Positions 54,339-63,436 of a stretch of DNA of 64,000 nucleotides are shown piece by piece. This DNA is from Streptomyces galbus. Its GTDB lineage: Bacteria; Actinomycetota; Actinomycetes; Streptomycetales; Streptomycetaceae. The stretch covers positions 186,001-250,000 of the forward strand of contig NZ_SZPR01000012.1 of assembly GCF_005280195.1 (NCBI RefSeq), in the 5' to 3' direction. The translations under genes were made by a program, and so were the position numbers. Under the pieces are notes generated by a model. The model ran no database searches. It saw only the letters and a program-made list of their open reading frames with translations, and was not told the origin of the DNA. Position 1 is the first letter of the stretch. Every line of letters starts with the position of its first letter.

Positions 54339-55861
54339 CGGCTCCCGGCGCGCGAGAGGGTGCCTCCGTGGCCGCGGGCTGTCACGAGGGCGCTCCTGCC
54401 GTCGCGGACCCCGGCGAGCGCTCCGTGGCCGCCGCCGGCCCCCGCGAGGGCTCCGTGACCGTCGCGGGTCCGCTGCCCGCGCGGCCCTACGACGTCACCG
54501 TCGTCGGCGCCGGGGTGGTCGGCACCGCCCTCGCCCGGGAACTCGCCCGCCACCCCCGCCTGCGGGTCGCCCTGGTCGAGGCGCAGGACGACGTCGGCCA
54601 GGGCACCTCGAAGGCCAACACCGCGATCCTGCACACCGGTTTCGACGCCGTACCGGGCTCCCTGGAGGCCCGGCTGGTGCGCGAGGGCCACCGGCTGCTG
54701 TCGGCGTACGCGGCCGAGGCCGGCATCCCCCTCGAACCGGTCGGTGCCCTGCTCGTCGCCTGGGACGAGGACCAGCTCGCCGCCCTGCCCGGCCTCGCCG
54801 ACAAGGCGCGGCGCAACGCCCACGACGGCGTCCGCCCGCTGGACGCGGCCGAACTGTACGCCCGGGAGCCCCACTTGGGCCCCGGTGCGCTCGGCGCCCT
54901 GCACGTGCCCGGCGAGAGCGTCATCTGCCCGTGGACGACCCCCCTGGCGTACGCCACACAGGCCGTGCGGCACGGGGTCGACCTGCACCTGGGCTGCCGG
55001 GTGGAGTCGGTGGCCGGCGACGGCACGGGCGGCGACCCGCAGGTGCTCGGCACCACCCGCGGGCCCCTGCACACCCGGTGGCTGGTCAACGCCGCCGGGC
55101 TGCACGCCGACACCCTCGACCGGATGCGCGGCCACGAGGACTTCACCGTCACCCCGCGCCGCGGCCAGCTCCTCGTCTTCGACACCTTCGCGCGCGACCT
55201 CGTCCGCCACATCCTGCTGCCGGTGCCCACCGCCCTCGGCAAGGGAGTCCTGGTGGCGCCCACGGTCCACGGCAACGTCCTGCTCGGGCCCACCGCCGAG
55301 GACCTCGACGACCGCACCGCCACCGGCACCACCGCCGAGGGCCTGGCCGGCCTGCGCGAGCAGGGCCGCCGGGTCCTGCCCGCGCTGCTCCAGGAGGAGG
55401 TCACGGCCGTCTACGCCGGCCTGCGCGCGGCCACCGAGCACGACGACTACCGCATCACCGCCCACCCCGGGCAGGCGTACGTCACCGTCGGCGGCATCCG
55501 CTCCACCGGCCTCACCGCCTCCCTGGCCATCGCCGCGCACGTGCGCGACCTGCTGGCCGACTCCGGCCTCGACCTCGGGCCCGCCCGCGACCTCGAACCC
55601 GTCCGTGTGCCCCGCCTGGGCCGCACGTCCCCCCGCCCCTGCCGCGTCCCCGAGCGGGTCGCGGCCGACCCCGAGTACGGCGTCGTCGTCTGCCCCTGCG
55701 AGCAGGTCTCGCGCGGCGAGATCCGCGACGCGCTCGCGGCGACGATCCCGCCGCGCTCCCTGGACGGGCTGCGCCGCCGCACCCGCGCCCGGGCCGGCCG
55801 CTGCCAGGGCGACACGTGCGGCGCGGCCGTGCGCGAGCTGTTCGAGCAGGCCCGCCGGTGA
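54335..55861 (+). CDS. FAD-dependent glycerol-3-phosphate dehydrogenase-like protein with BFD [2Fe-2S] domain
   Basis: The product is 508 residues. A DAO-type FAD domain starts at YDVTVVGAGVVGTALARELA (52-71), with QGTSKANTAILHTGFDA as the flavin-binding continuation. A C-terminal BFD-like domain has cysteines in VVCPCEQVS and GRCQGDTCGAA. This is the GlpA layout. The first 48 residues are an odd Ala/Gly/Glu extension built from imperfect repeats (EG-x-SVAAG type); internal GTGs in this stretch could be true starts. It is the middle gene of the kinase/dehydrogenase/oxidoreductase operon and probably feeds electrons toward quinone through the third subunit. Confidence 0.85.
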   Translation: MTAPGAREGASVAAGCHEGAPAVADPGERSVAAAGPREGSVTVAGPLPARPYDVTVVGAGVVGTALARELARHPRLRVALVEAQDDVGQGTSKANTAILHTGFDAVPGSLEARLVREGHRLLSAYAAEAGIPLEPVGALLVAWDEDQLAALPGLADKARRNAHDGVRPLDAAELYAREPHLGPGALGALHVPGESVICPWTTPLAYATQAVRHGVDLHLGCRVESVAGDGTGGDPQVLGTTRGPLHTRWLVNAAGLHADTLDRMRGHEDFTVTPRRGQLLVFDTFARDLVRHILLPVPTALGKGVLVAPTVHGNVLLGPTAEDLDDRTATGTTAEGLAGLREQGRRVLPALLQEEVTAVYAGLRAATEHDDYRITAHPGQAYVTVGGIRSTGLTASLAIAAHVRDLLADSGLDLGPARDLEPVRVPRLGRTSPRPCRVPERVAADPEYGVVVCPCEQVSRGEIRDALAATIPPRSLDGLRRRTRARAGRCQGDTCGAAVRELFEQARR

Positions 55862-56883
55862 GGGCGCGGGAGACCGACGTCCTGGTGGTCGGGGCGGGGC
55901 CCGCCGGACTGGCGGCCGCCGCCCGCCTCGCCGCCCTCGGGGCGGGCCACGTCGAGGTGCTGGACGGCGACCAGGGGGCCGGGGGAGCGCCCCGCCACGG
56001 CGCGCACCGCGGCTACGGCACCTGGCCGCGCGTGGTGACCGGTCCGGCGTACGCGCACCGGCTCGTGGCCGCCGCCGAGCGCGCCGGGGCGGTCGTACGC
56101 ACCGGTGTGACCGCACTCGACTGGGCGGGCCCCCTCGCCCTGGAGACGGTCGGACCGCTCGGCGTCGAGACCGTCACCGCCCGCGCGGTCGTCCTGGCCA
56201 CCGGCGCCCGCGAACGCCCGCGCGCGGCCCGCCTGATCCCCGGCACCCGCCCGGCCGGGATCTACACCACGGGTGAACTCCAGCGGGCGGTGCACCGGTT
56301 CGGGCAGCACATCGGGGCCCGGGTGGTGATCGTCGGCGCCGGAGGCACGGCGTGCCCGCGGGACGCGACCGGCGCGCGGACCGCGAGGGGCGTGGACGAC
56401 ACCACGGCCGCCGCGTACGCCGAACACGCGGCCGTCGCCACCGTCCGCGCCTCGGGCGCCACCGTCGTCGCCCTGGTCGCCGGCCTCCCGCGGGCCCGGA
56501 CCGGCCGCGCCCCGGTCGCCGACCCCCGTCCGTGGCCGGGCGTCCCGCTCCTGACGGGCGCCACGGTCACCGAACTCCTCGGCCACGGCCGCCTGTCGGG
56601 CGTACGGGTCCGCCACCGCGACGGACGCACGGCCGTCCTGCCCTGCGACACGGTCGTCCTCACCGGCGACTTCGTCCCCGACCAGGCGCTCGCCCGGCGC
56701 GGCGGCCTCGCCCTCGCCGCCGGCACCCGGTGCCCCGCCGTGGACCCGGCCCTGCGCACCTCCCGCCCGGGCGTCTTCGCCGCGGGTGCGCTCGTGCGCC
56801 CCACCGCCTCCGCCGCGGCCGCGGCCCGCGCCGGTGCCCGGGCGGCCCACGCGGTGCTCGCCCACCTGCGCGACACGCCTTAG
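55858..56883 (+). CDS. NAD(P)/FAD-dependent oxidoreductase, partner of GlpA-like protein
   Basis: The product is 341 residues from a GTG overlapping the previous stop (GTGA). The FAD motif VVGAGPAGLAAAARLAALG lies at the start, ATGARERPR in the middle, and GVFAAGALVRPTASAAAAARAG near the end. This matches the oxidoreductase that accompanies GlpA-like/BFD proteins in many actinobacterial operons. The second nucleotide-binding loop is abnormal: VVIVGAGGTACPRDATGARTAR lacks the usual GxGxxG helix and seems to carry foreign or scrambled residues for about 25 positions. Function may be altered. Confidence 0.82.
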   Translation: MRARETDVLVVGAGPAGLAAAARLAALGAGHVEVLDGDQGAGGAPRHGAHRGYGTWPRVVTGPAYAHRLVAAAERAGAVVRTGVTALDWAGPLALETVGPLGVETVTARAVVLATGARERPRAARLIPGTRPAGIYTTGELQRAVHRFGQHIGARVVIVGAGGTACPRDATGARTARGVDDTTAAAYAEHAAVATVRASGATVVALVAGLPRARTGRAPVADPRPWPGVPLLTGATVTELLGHGRLSGVRVRHRDGRTAVLPCDTVVLTGDFVPDQALARRGGLALAAGTRCPAVDPALRTSRPGVFAAGALVRPTASAAAAARAGARAAHAVLAHLRDTP

Positions 56884-56886
56884 ATC

Positions 56887-56917
56887 TTGACCTCAAGCCC
56901 GGTTGAGTTCCTAGCGT
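56887..56917 (+). promoter_or_regulatory. MerR-type promoter (19-bp spacer with dyad) of the winged-helix regulator
   Basis: TTGACC (56887-56892) and TAGCGT (56912-56917) are 19 bases apart. The spacer holds the dyad CTCAA-N6-TTGAG centred between them. A 19-bp spacer with an internal dyad of the CCTCAAG type is the hallmark of promoters activated by MerR/SoxR-family proteins. Confidence 0.7.
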
Positions 56918-56961
56918 CGGTGGCGTCCGAACCACCCAGGCGCACCCCGGAGGCACCGGCC

Positions 56962-57420
56962 ATGGAGTACTCGCACAGCGACGCGGACCTGCTGCGGCAG
57001 CCGATCGGCTACTGGAGCTGGGCCGCCTACGACGCCGTCGTCACCCGCATCCGCTCCGCCCTGGCGGAGCTGGGGACCACCCAGCCGCAGTGGTGGGTCC
57101 TCGGCCAGGTCGCCGGCGCCGACCCGGCCAGGAGCCGGGACGAGGTGTCGCGGCTGCTGCGGAACTACCTGAACACGGGCCCCGAGGTCATGGAGGAGGA
57201 GATCGACCACACCATCGCCCGCGGCTGGGTCGACCAGGACGCGGCGGGCCGCCTGCACCTGACGCCCGAGGGCCGGGCGTTCCTCGACAAGGCGGCCGCC
57301 GTCCAACAGCAGTTGCACGAGGAACGGCACGCGGGCATCTCCGACGAGGAGTACCTGACGACCCTCAAGGTCCTCCAGCGCTTCATCCACAACACGGGCG
57401 GCACGGCCTGGCACCACTGA
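56962..57420 (+). CDS. MarR-like winged-helix protein
   Basis: The product is 152 residues from an ATG at 56962 with GGAGG upstream. An N-terminal helix pair (LLRQPIGYWSWAAYDAVVTRIRSALAELG) is followed by a winged-helix region where LTPEGRAFLDKAAA is the wing and dimer helix typical of MarR. TQPQWWVLGQVAG and the C-terminal LQRFIHNTGG also fit. It is driven by a MerR-type promoter also found upstream of the ABC exporter at 58600, so both may answer the same signal. Confidence 0.82.
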   Translation: MEYSHSDADLLRQPIGYWSWAAYDAVVTRIRSALAELGTTQPQWWVLGQVAGADPARSRDEVSRLLRNYLNTGPEVMEEEIDHTIARGWVDQDAAGRLHLTPEGRAFLDKAAAVQQQLHEERHAGISDEEYLTTLKVLQRFIHNTGGTAWHH

Positions 57421-57456
57421 GGCGGCCGGGCCGGGCGGGCCCGGACGGGCGCGCCG

Positions 57457-58479
57457 TCAGATCACCTTCCACCGCACCAGCGCGCCCAGCGTCAGCGCCC
57501 CGGGCACCAGCGGCAGCCAGACCGTGACGATCCGGTACGCCAGCACCACCGCCGTCGCCGCCGGCACCGGACCGCCGGCCGCCACCAGGGCCGCGACCAG
57601 CGCGGCCTCCACCGAGCCGATCCCGCCCGGCGTCGGCACCAGGGCGACCGCCGCGGTCGCCGCCAGGTACGCCACCGCCAGGTGCGCGGCCGGCACCGGC
57701 AGTCCCAGTGCCCGCCCCACCAGCGCCAGAGCGGCCGCCTGCAGCGCCGGGAACGCGAGCGCCCCGCCCCACAGCGCCAGCGCGCGGACCGGACGGGCGT
57801 GCACCGCGCGCGCCTCGCCGAGCGCCGCGCGCAGGAAACCGGACACGGCCGCGCGCAGCCGCCGTACGAGGAGCAGGACGAGCGCCGTGACGAGCGCCGC
57901 AGCGGCGAGCCCGGCCAGCAGGGGACCCGCCGCGCCGGACGGCACCAGCGTGCCCGGCCGCAGGGCGTGCGGGAAGGCCACCAGCAGCGCGGCGAGCAGG
58001 CCCAGCCGCGCCACGGCCTCCGCCAGCAGGTACAGCCCGAGCGCCGCCGACGCGCGGGCCGGCTCCACCCCGCACACGGTCATGAAGCGCAGGTTGACCG
58101 CGCTCGCGCCGAGCCCGGTCGGCAGCAGGTGGTTCGCCGCACCGGCCGCGAACTGCGCGGCGAGCAGACGCCGTCCGGGCAGCCGCTGCACCACGGCGCC
58201 CTGCCGGGTGACGGCCGCCGCCACCCAGGTCAGACAGGTCGCGCCGACGGCACCCAGCAGCCAGGGCCACTCCGCCGACCGCAGGTGCACGAGGCCCTCG
58301 GCGAGGACGCAGCGGTGGCGCACCGCGACGACGGCGACCAGCAGGACCGGCAGCAGGCACAGCACGTGCCGGGCCTGCCGCACGGGGAGGTACCGCGCAC
58401 GGGGGAGCCGCGCGGACCGGACGGGGGAGCGGAGCGGGCCCGGGGGACGGGGCCCTTCGGGGAGGGTTACCGCGGTCAC
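57457..58479 (-). CDS. Lysylphosphatidylglycerol synthase TM-domain / flippase-like membrane protein
   Basis: The product is 340 residues from a GTG at 58479. It has seven to eight hydrophobic segments and the UPF0104/YbhN signatures AANHLLPTGLGASAVNLRFM near the middle and ALVPTPGGIGSVEAALVAALVAAG near the end. The family comprises the flippase half of MprF and stand-alone lipid transport proteins. There is no C-terminal aminoacyl-transferase domain here. It is divergent from the ABC exporter, with the MerR-type promoter of that gene just outside its 5' end; a shared envelope-stress role is plausible. Confidence 0.83.
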   Translation of the reverse strand: MTAVTLPEGPRPPGPLRSPVRSARLPRARYLPVRQARHVLCLLPVLLVAVVAVRHRCVLAEGLVHLRSAEWPWLLGAVGATCLTWVAAAVTRQGAVVQRLPGRRLLAAQFAAGAANHLLPTGLGASAVNLRFMTVCGVEPARASAALGLYLLAEAVARLGLLAALLVAFPHALRPGTLVPSGAAGPLLAGLAAAALVTALVLLLVRRLRAAVSGFLRAALGEARAVHARPVRALALWGGALAFPALQAAALALVGRALGLPVPAAHLAVAYLAATAAVALVPTPGGIGSVEAALVAALVAAGGPVPAATAVVLAYRIVTVWLPLVPGALTLGALVRWKVI

Positions 58480-58561
58480 ACCACGGAAGGTTCTCCCCGC
58501 CGCGCCAACACCGGGTGGCGGGATCGCGGACGGCGGCTTACGGACGGGCACCGACCGTGCC

Positions 58562-58592
58562 TTGACCTCAACGATGGTCGAGGTCCTACCGT
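58562..58592 (+). promoter_or_regulatory. MerR-type promoter of the ABC exporter, leaderless start
   Basis: TTGACC (58562-58567) and TACCGT (58587-58592) are again exactly 19 bases apart, with the dyad ACCTCAAC-N4-GTCGAGGT (7 of 8 arm bases) in between. Transcription should begin within a base or two of the ATG at 58600. The dyad closely resembles that at 56887-56917. Confidence 0.75.
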
Positions 58593-58599
58593 CCTGAAC

Positions 58600-60525
58600 A
58601 TGAGCATGGAGACCACCGCGTGGATGCAGCTGCACAGCGTCCTCACCGCCCAGCAGGACCGCCGCCCCTTCGACCGCGCGACACTGCGCCGCATCGGCGC
58701 CTTCGCCCGCCCGCACCGCCGCCGCATCGCCGTCTTCGTCCTGCTGGGGACGGTGACCGCGCTGCTCGCCGTGGCCACGCCCGTCCTCGCCGGGCGCGTC
58801 GTCGACGCGATCGTGTCGCGGGGGCAGGAGCGCACGGTCGTCGGGCTGGCCCTGCTCATCGCGCTGATCGCGCTGCTGGAGGCGGCGCTCGGCATCCTCG
58901 GGCGCAGGCTGTCGGCGACGCTCGGCGAGGGACTCATCCTCGACCTGCGGACGGCTGTGTTCGATCATGTGCAGCGCATGCCGGTCGCGTTCTTCACACG
59001 TACCCGTACGGGCGCGCTGGTCTCCCGGCTCAACAACGACGTGATCGGCGCCCAGCGCGCCTTCAGCAACACCCTGTCCGGCGTGGTCGGCAACATCGTG
59101 ACGCTGGTGCTCACCCTCGCCGTGATGCTCACCCTGTCCTGGCAGGTCACCCTGCTCGCGCTGGTCCTGCTGCCGGTGTTCGTGGTGCCCGCCCGCCGGA
59201 TGGGCGGCCGCATGGCCCGCATGCAGCGCGAGGCGGCCACGCTGAACGCCGCGATGGGCACCCGCATGACCGAGCGGTTCTCCGCGCCCGGCGCCACCCT
59301 GGTCAAGCTGTTCGGCCGGCCCGAGCAGGAGTCCGCGGAGTTCGCCGCCCGCGCCGCGCGCGTCCGCGACATCGGCATCCGCACGGCCACCGCCCAGTCG
59401 GTGTTCCTCACCTCCCTCACCCTCGTCTCCGCCCTGGCCCTCGCCCTGGTCTACGGCCTCGGCGGCCGGCTCGCCCTGCACGGCACCCTGGAGCCGGGCG
59501 CGGTGGTGGCGCTCGCCCTGCTGCTGACCCGCCTGTACGCACCGCTCACCGCGCTCGCCGGGGCGCGCGTGGAGGTGATGAGCGCCCTGGTCAGCTTCGA
59601 GCGGGTCTTCGAGGTGCTGGACCTGGAGCCGCTCATCGAGGAGAAGCCGGACGCCCGTGACGTGCCGGACGGCCCGGTGGCCGTCGAGTTCGACGACGTC
59701 CGCTTCGCCTACCCGTCCGCCGACCGCGTCTCCCTCGCCTCCCTGGAGGAGGTCGCCTCCCTCGACACCCGGGGCGGCGAGGAGGTCCTGCACGGTGTCT
59801 CGTTCCGCGCCGAACCCGGGCACACCGTCGCCCTCGTCGGCTCCTCCGGCGCCGGCAAGTCCACCGTCGCCCAGCTCCTGCCGCGCCTGTACGACGTCGA
59901 CTCCGGCGCGGTCCGCATCGGCGGCGTCGACGTCCGCGACCTCACCGCCCGGTCGCTGCGCGCCACGGTCGGCATGGTCATGCAGGACGGCCACCTCTTC
60001 CACGACACGGTCCGGGCCAACCTGGTCATGGCCCGCCCGGACGGGGGGAGCGCACCGGCCGACGTCGAGGCCGACCTGTGGGACGCGCTGCGCCGGGCCC
60101 GCCTCGACGACCTCGTCCGCTCGCTGCCCGACGGCCTCGACACCGTCGTCGGCGAGCGCGGCTACCGGCTGTCCGGCGGGGAACGCCAGCGCATGACCAT
60201 CGCCCGGCTGCTGCTGGCCCGCCAGCGCGTGGTCGTCCTCGACGAGGCCACCGCCCACCTCGACAACACCTCCGAGGCGGCCGTGCAGGAGGCGCTCGCC
60301 GAGGCGCTGGCGGACCGTACCGCCGTCGTCATCGCCCACCGCCTGTCCACGGTGCGCACGGCCGACCGCATCCTGGTCGTGGAGGCGGGCCGCATCGTCG
60401 AACAGGGCACCCACGAGGAGCTGCTGGCGGCCGACGGCCGTTACGCGGAGCTGTACCGGGCGCAGTTCGAGCAGCCCGGGGAGTCCGGGCGGCCGGACGC
60501 GCCGGAGGTCGCCGTGGGGGTGTAG
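58600..60525 (+). CDS. ABC exporter, fused TM-ATPase (MsbA/MDR type)
   Basis: The product is 641 residues. Six membrane helices (residues 40-330) precede a nucleotide-binding domain with Walker A GSSGAGKST, Q-loop VMQDGHLF, signature LSGGERQR, Walker B VVVLDEATAHLD and H-loop IAHRLS. A charged insert of about 20 residues (SADRVSLASLEEVASLDTRGGEE) interrupts the first strand of the ATPase. With the promoter so close, the ATG at 58600 is probably translated from a leaderless message. It acts as a homodimer exporting a lipid, drug or peptide, and the MerR-type promoter suggests induction by a toxic ligand. Confidence 0.9.
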   Translation: MSMETTAWMQLHSVLTAQQDRRPFDRATLRRIGAFARPHRRRIAVFVLLGTVTALLAVATPVLAGRVVDAIVSRGQERTVVGLALLIALIALLEAALGILGRRLSATLGEGLILDLRTAVFDHVQRMPVAFFTRTRTGALVSRLNNDVIGAQRAFSNTLSGVVGNIVTLVLTLAVMLTLSWQVTLLALVLLPVFVVPARRMGGRMARMQREAATLNAAMGTRMTERFSAPGATLVKLFGRPEQESAEFAARAARVRDIGIRTATAQSVFLTSLTLVSALALALVYGLGGRLALHGTLEPGAVVALALLLTRLYAPLTALAGARVEVMSALVSFERVFEVLDLEPLIEEKPDARDVPDGPVAVEFDDVRFAYPSADRVSLASLEEVASLDTRGGEEVLHGVSFRAEPGHTVALVGSSGAGKSTVAQLLPRLYDVDSGAVRIGGVDVRDLTARSLRATVGMVMQDGHLFHDTVRANLVMARPDGGSAPADVEADLWDALRRARLDDLVRSLPDGLDTVVGERGYRLSGGERQRMTIARLLLARQRVVVLDEATAHLDNTSEAAVQEALAEALADRTAVVIAHRLSTVRTADRILVVEAGRIVEQGTHEELLAADGRYAELYRAQFEQPGESGRPDAPEVAVGV

Positions 60526-60544
60526 GAGGTCCGGTCCGGGTTCC

Positions 60545-60594
60545 TCAGGCCCGGACCGTCGCGGGTCCGTCAGGCCCGGACCGTCGCGGGCCCG
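60545..60594. repeat. Tandem 25-bp duplication at the 3' end of the TauD gene
   Basis: Units 60545-60569 and 60570-60594 are identical except for one base (TCAGGCCCGGACCGTCGCGG then G-T/C-CCG). The second unit encodes the last residues and stop of the minus-strand dioxygenase; the first repeats the same ATVRA-stop codons downstream. It is a recent slippage or duplication event. Confidence 0.85.
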
Positions 60595-61454
60595 ACCGGT
60601 GTGTCCCCGCGCAGGGTGATGCGGTGCATGACGCGGTGCTGGTCGCCGTAGTCGCGGTTGGCGTAGTGCGCCGTGCTGCGGTTGTCCCACAGCGCGACGT
60701 CACCCGGCTGCCAGCGGTGCCGTACGACGTGCTCGGGCTTGGTGAGGTGGGCGTACAGGATGTCGAGGAGGCCCCGGCTCTCGTACTCCGAGACGCCCAC
60801 GATGTGCGAGGTGAAGCCGGGGTTCACGAACAGGCCCTTGCGGCCGCTCTCGGGGTGGACCCGGACCACGGGGTGCTCCACCGGGGTCAGTTCGGTGAAC
60901 ACCTCGCCCTCCCAGACGTTCCCGCGGCCCTGACGCCGCTGGGCGAGGTAGTAGCCGAACTCCCGGGTGCCGTCGTGGACCGCGGTGAGCGTGTCGACGT
61001 ACGCCCGCAGCCCCGGCGACAGCGACTCGTAGGCAAGCTGGCTGTCCGCCCAGTTGGTGTCGCCGCCGTGGGGCGGCAGCACCACCGCCCGCAGGACGGA
61101 GATCGCCGGCGGCCGCCTGACGAACGTCACGTCCGTGTGCCACACGTCGGCGAACCCGTTGTCCTGGCTGTCCAGCGCGTACACCTCGGGGGCCACGTCG
61201 CCGGAGTCGTGGACCGGATGACCGACCGTGACCTCGCCGAGGCGCCTGCCGAACTCGATCTGCGCGGCGTCGTCGAGACCGTGCTGGTCGCGGACGAAGA
61301 GCACCTTGTACGCGACGAGTGCCTCGCGCAGGGCGAGGACCCCGGCGTCGTCGAGGCGGGCGAGGTCGACACCGCGGACCTCGGCGCCGAAGTGCGGGCC
61401 GAGCGCGGTGACCGGGAGGGCGGCCGGGGCCGGCCGTTCGCTGAGGATGCTCAC
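60570..61454 (-). CDS. TauD/TfdA-family Fe(II)/2-oxoglutarate dioxygenase
   Basis: The product is 294 residues from a GTG at 61454 preceded by AAGGAA. The iron ligands are H106 and D108 (VWHTDVTF) and H277 (MHRITLRG), with an Arg shortly after for 2-oxoglutarate. The family oxidises the carbon next to a sulfonate (taurine and relatives), releasing sulfite for assimilation. It is the last gene of an operon with permease, binding protein and ATPase of the aliphatic sulfonate type, so taurine or another alkylsulfonate is the expected substrate. Confidence 0.9.
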   Translation of the reverse strand: MSILSERPAPAALPVTALGPHFGAEVRGVDLARLDDAGVLALREALVAYKVLFVRDQHGLDDAAQIEFGRRLGEVTVGHPVHDSGDVAPEVYALDSQDNGFADVWHTDVTFVRRPPAISVLRAVVLPPHGGDTNWADSQLAYESLSPGLRAYVDTLTAVHDGTREFGYYLAQRRQGRGNVWEGEVFTELTPVEHPVVRVHPESGRKGLFVNPGFTSHIVGVSEYESRGLLDILYAHLTKPEHVVRHRWQPGDVALWDNRSTAHYANRDYGDQHRVMHRITLRGDTPVGPATVRA

Positions 61455-61476
61455 CTGCGTGTTTCCTTTCTGGGGT

Positions 61477-62290
<814 letters not shown>

Positions 62291-62304
<14 letters not shown>

Positions 62305-63343
62305 CGGACAGCCCCTTCGAGTAGAAGGCCCTGCGGACGGCGTCCTGCGCCGGTGCGGCGTCTATCTGCTTCTGCTCCGCCAGGAACGCGGCGGTGTCGG
62401 ACACGTAGGTGAGCAGCTTGCCCAGACTGCCCTCCGTGCCCAGCCAGTCGGCGGACACGACCTGCTCCGGGGTCAGGAACACCCCCTGTTCGAGCTGCGC
62501 CGCGGCGTCCTCGGCGCTGATGCCGAGTTCCGCCGCGACGGCCTTCACCGAGCCGTCGCGGTCGGACTTCAACAGCCGCAGCGCCTCGGCCTCCGCCTTG
62601 CGCCAGGCGTCGATGGCCGCCGGGTCCCTGGCGATCAGCTCGTCGGACACGACGGCCAGGTCGAGGGTCGGCTTGCCCGCCGCGCCGATCTCCTTGCTGC
62701 TGGTGAGCTGGGTGCCCGTCGCGCGCAGCTCGTCCAGGGTCGGCAGCCACACGTACGCGGCGTCGATGTCCCCGCGCTGCCAGGCGGCGAGGATCGGCTG
62801 CGGCTGCAGGTCGATGAGCTGCACGTCGGACGGCCTCAGACCGGCCGACTCGAACGCCGCGAGGAGGCTGTAGTGCGAGGTGGAGGCGAAGGGCGTGGCG
62901 ATCTTCTTGCCGCGGAGCCCGGCGACGTCGGTGATCCCGGTCGACTTGCGCGCCACCAGCGCCTCGTTCTCGCCGGCGACGTCCAGGATCCACGCGACCT
63001 TGTACGGGATGGGTGAACTCCCCGACACCCCGCGGGCGAACGGGCTGGAGCCCAGCGCGGCGATGTCCAGCGACTTGCCGAGGAACGCCTGGTTGACGCT
63101 GGCTCCGGAGTCGAACTTGATCCACGAGATCTTGTAGCCGGGCAGGGCCTTCTCCAGCAGTTTCCTGTTCTTCACGATCAAGTCACCGCTGGGGAAGGCG
63201 AAGTAGCCGATGCGCAGCCGCTTGGCGCCACCGGACGACGCCGCCTCGCTGTCGGAGGAGCAGCCGGTGACGGCCGCGGACACGGCGGCCAGGGCACCGG
63301 CGAGGAGGAGACGGCGGGACGGGCCGCGGGAGGCAGGAGACAT
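62291..63343 (-). CDS. Sulfonate/taurine-type ABC substrate-binding lipoprotein
   Basis: The product is 350 residues. The signal peptide has paired arginines (GPSRRLLLAG) and a lipobox VTGC with C28. The mature protein is of the SsuA/TauA fold: RLRIGYFAFPSGDLIVKNRKLLEKALPGYKISWIKFDSGASVNQAFLGKSLDIAALGSSPFARG, and VSDELIARDPAAIDAWRKAE later. It delivers substrate to the permease encoded upstream. The long continuous match to the family, in the tauA position of the operon, makes the assignment firm; exact ligand open. Confidence 0.92.
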
Positions 63344-63436
63344 GACGGAGCCGTTTCTGTCTGCGGGCTGACGATGCGAGGGGTGGAGGCGGGGGGTGCG
63401 AGCGGAGAAGGCGGAGGTGACGAGGGGCGGCGCGGT

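Noticed and set aside
57457..60690. A minus-strand frame of over 1000 codons opposite the ABC exporter
   Set aside because: The exporter on + has all ABC motifs; the minus frame there is low-complexity Gln/Gly/Asp. Only the part from 57457 to 58479 is a real membrane protein.
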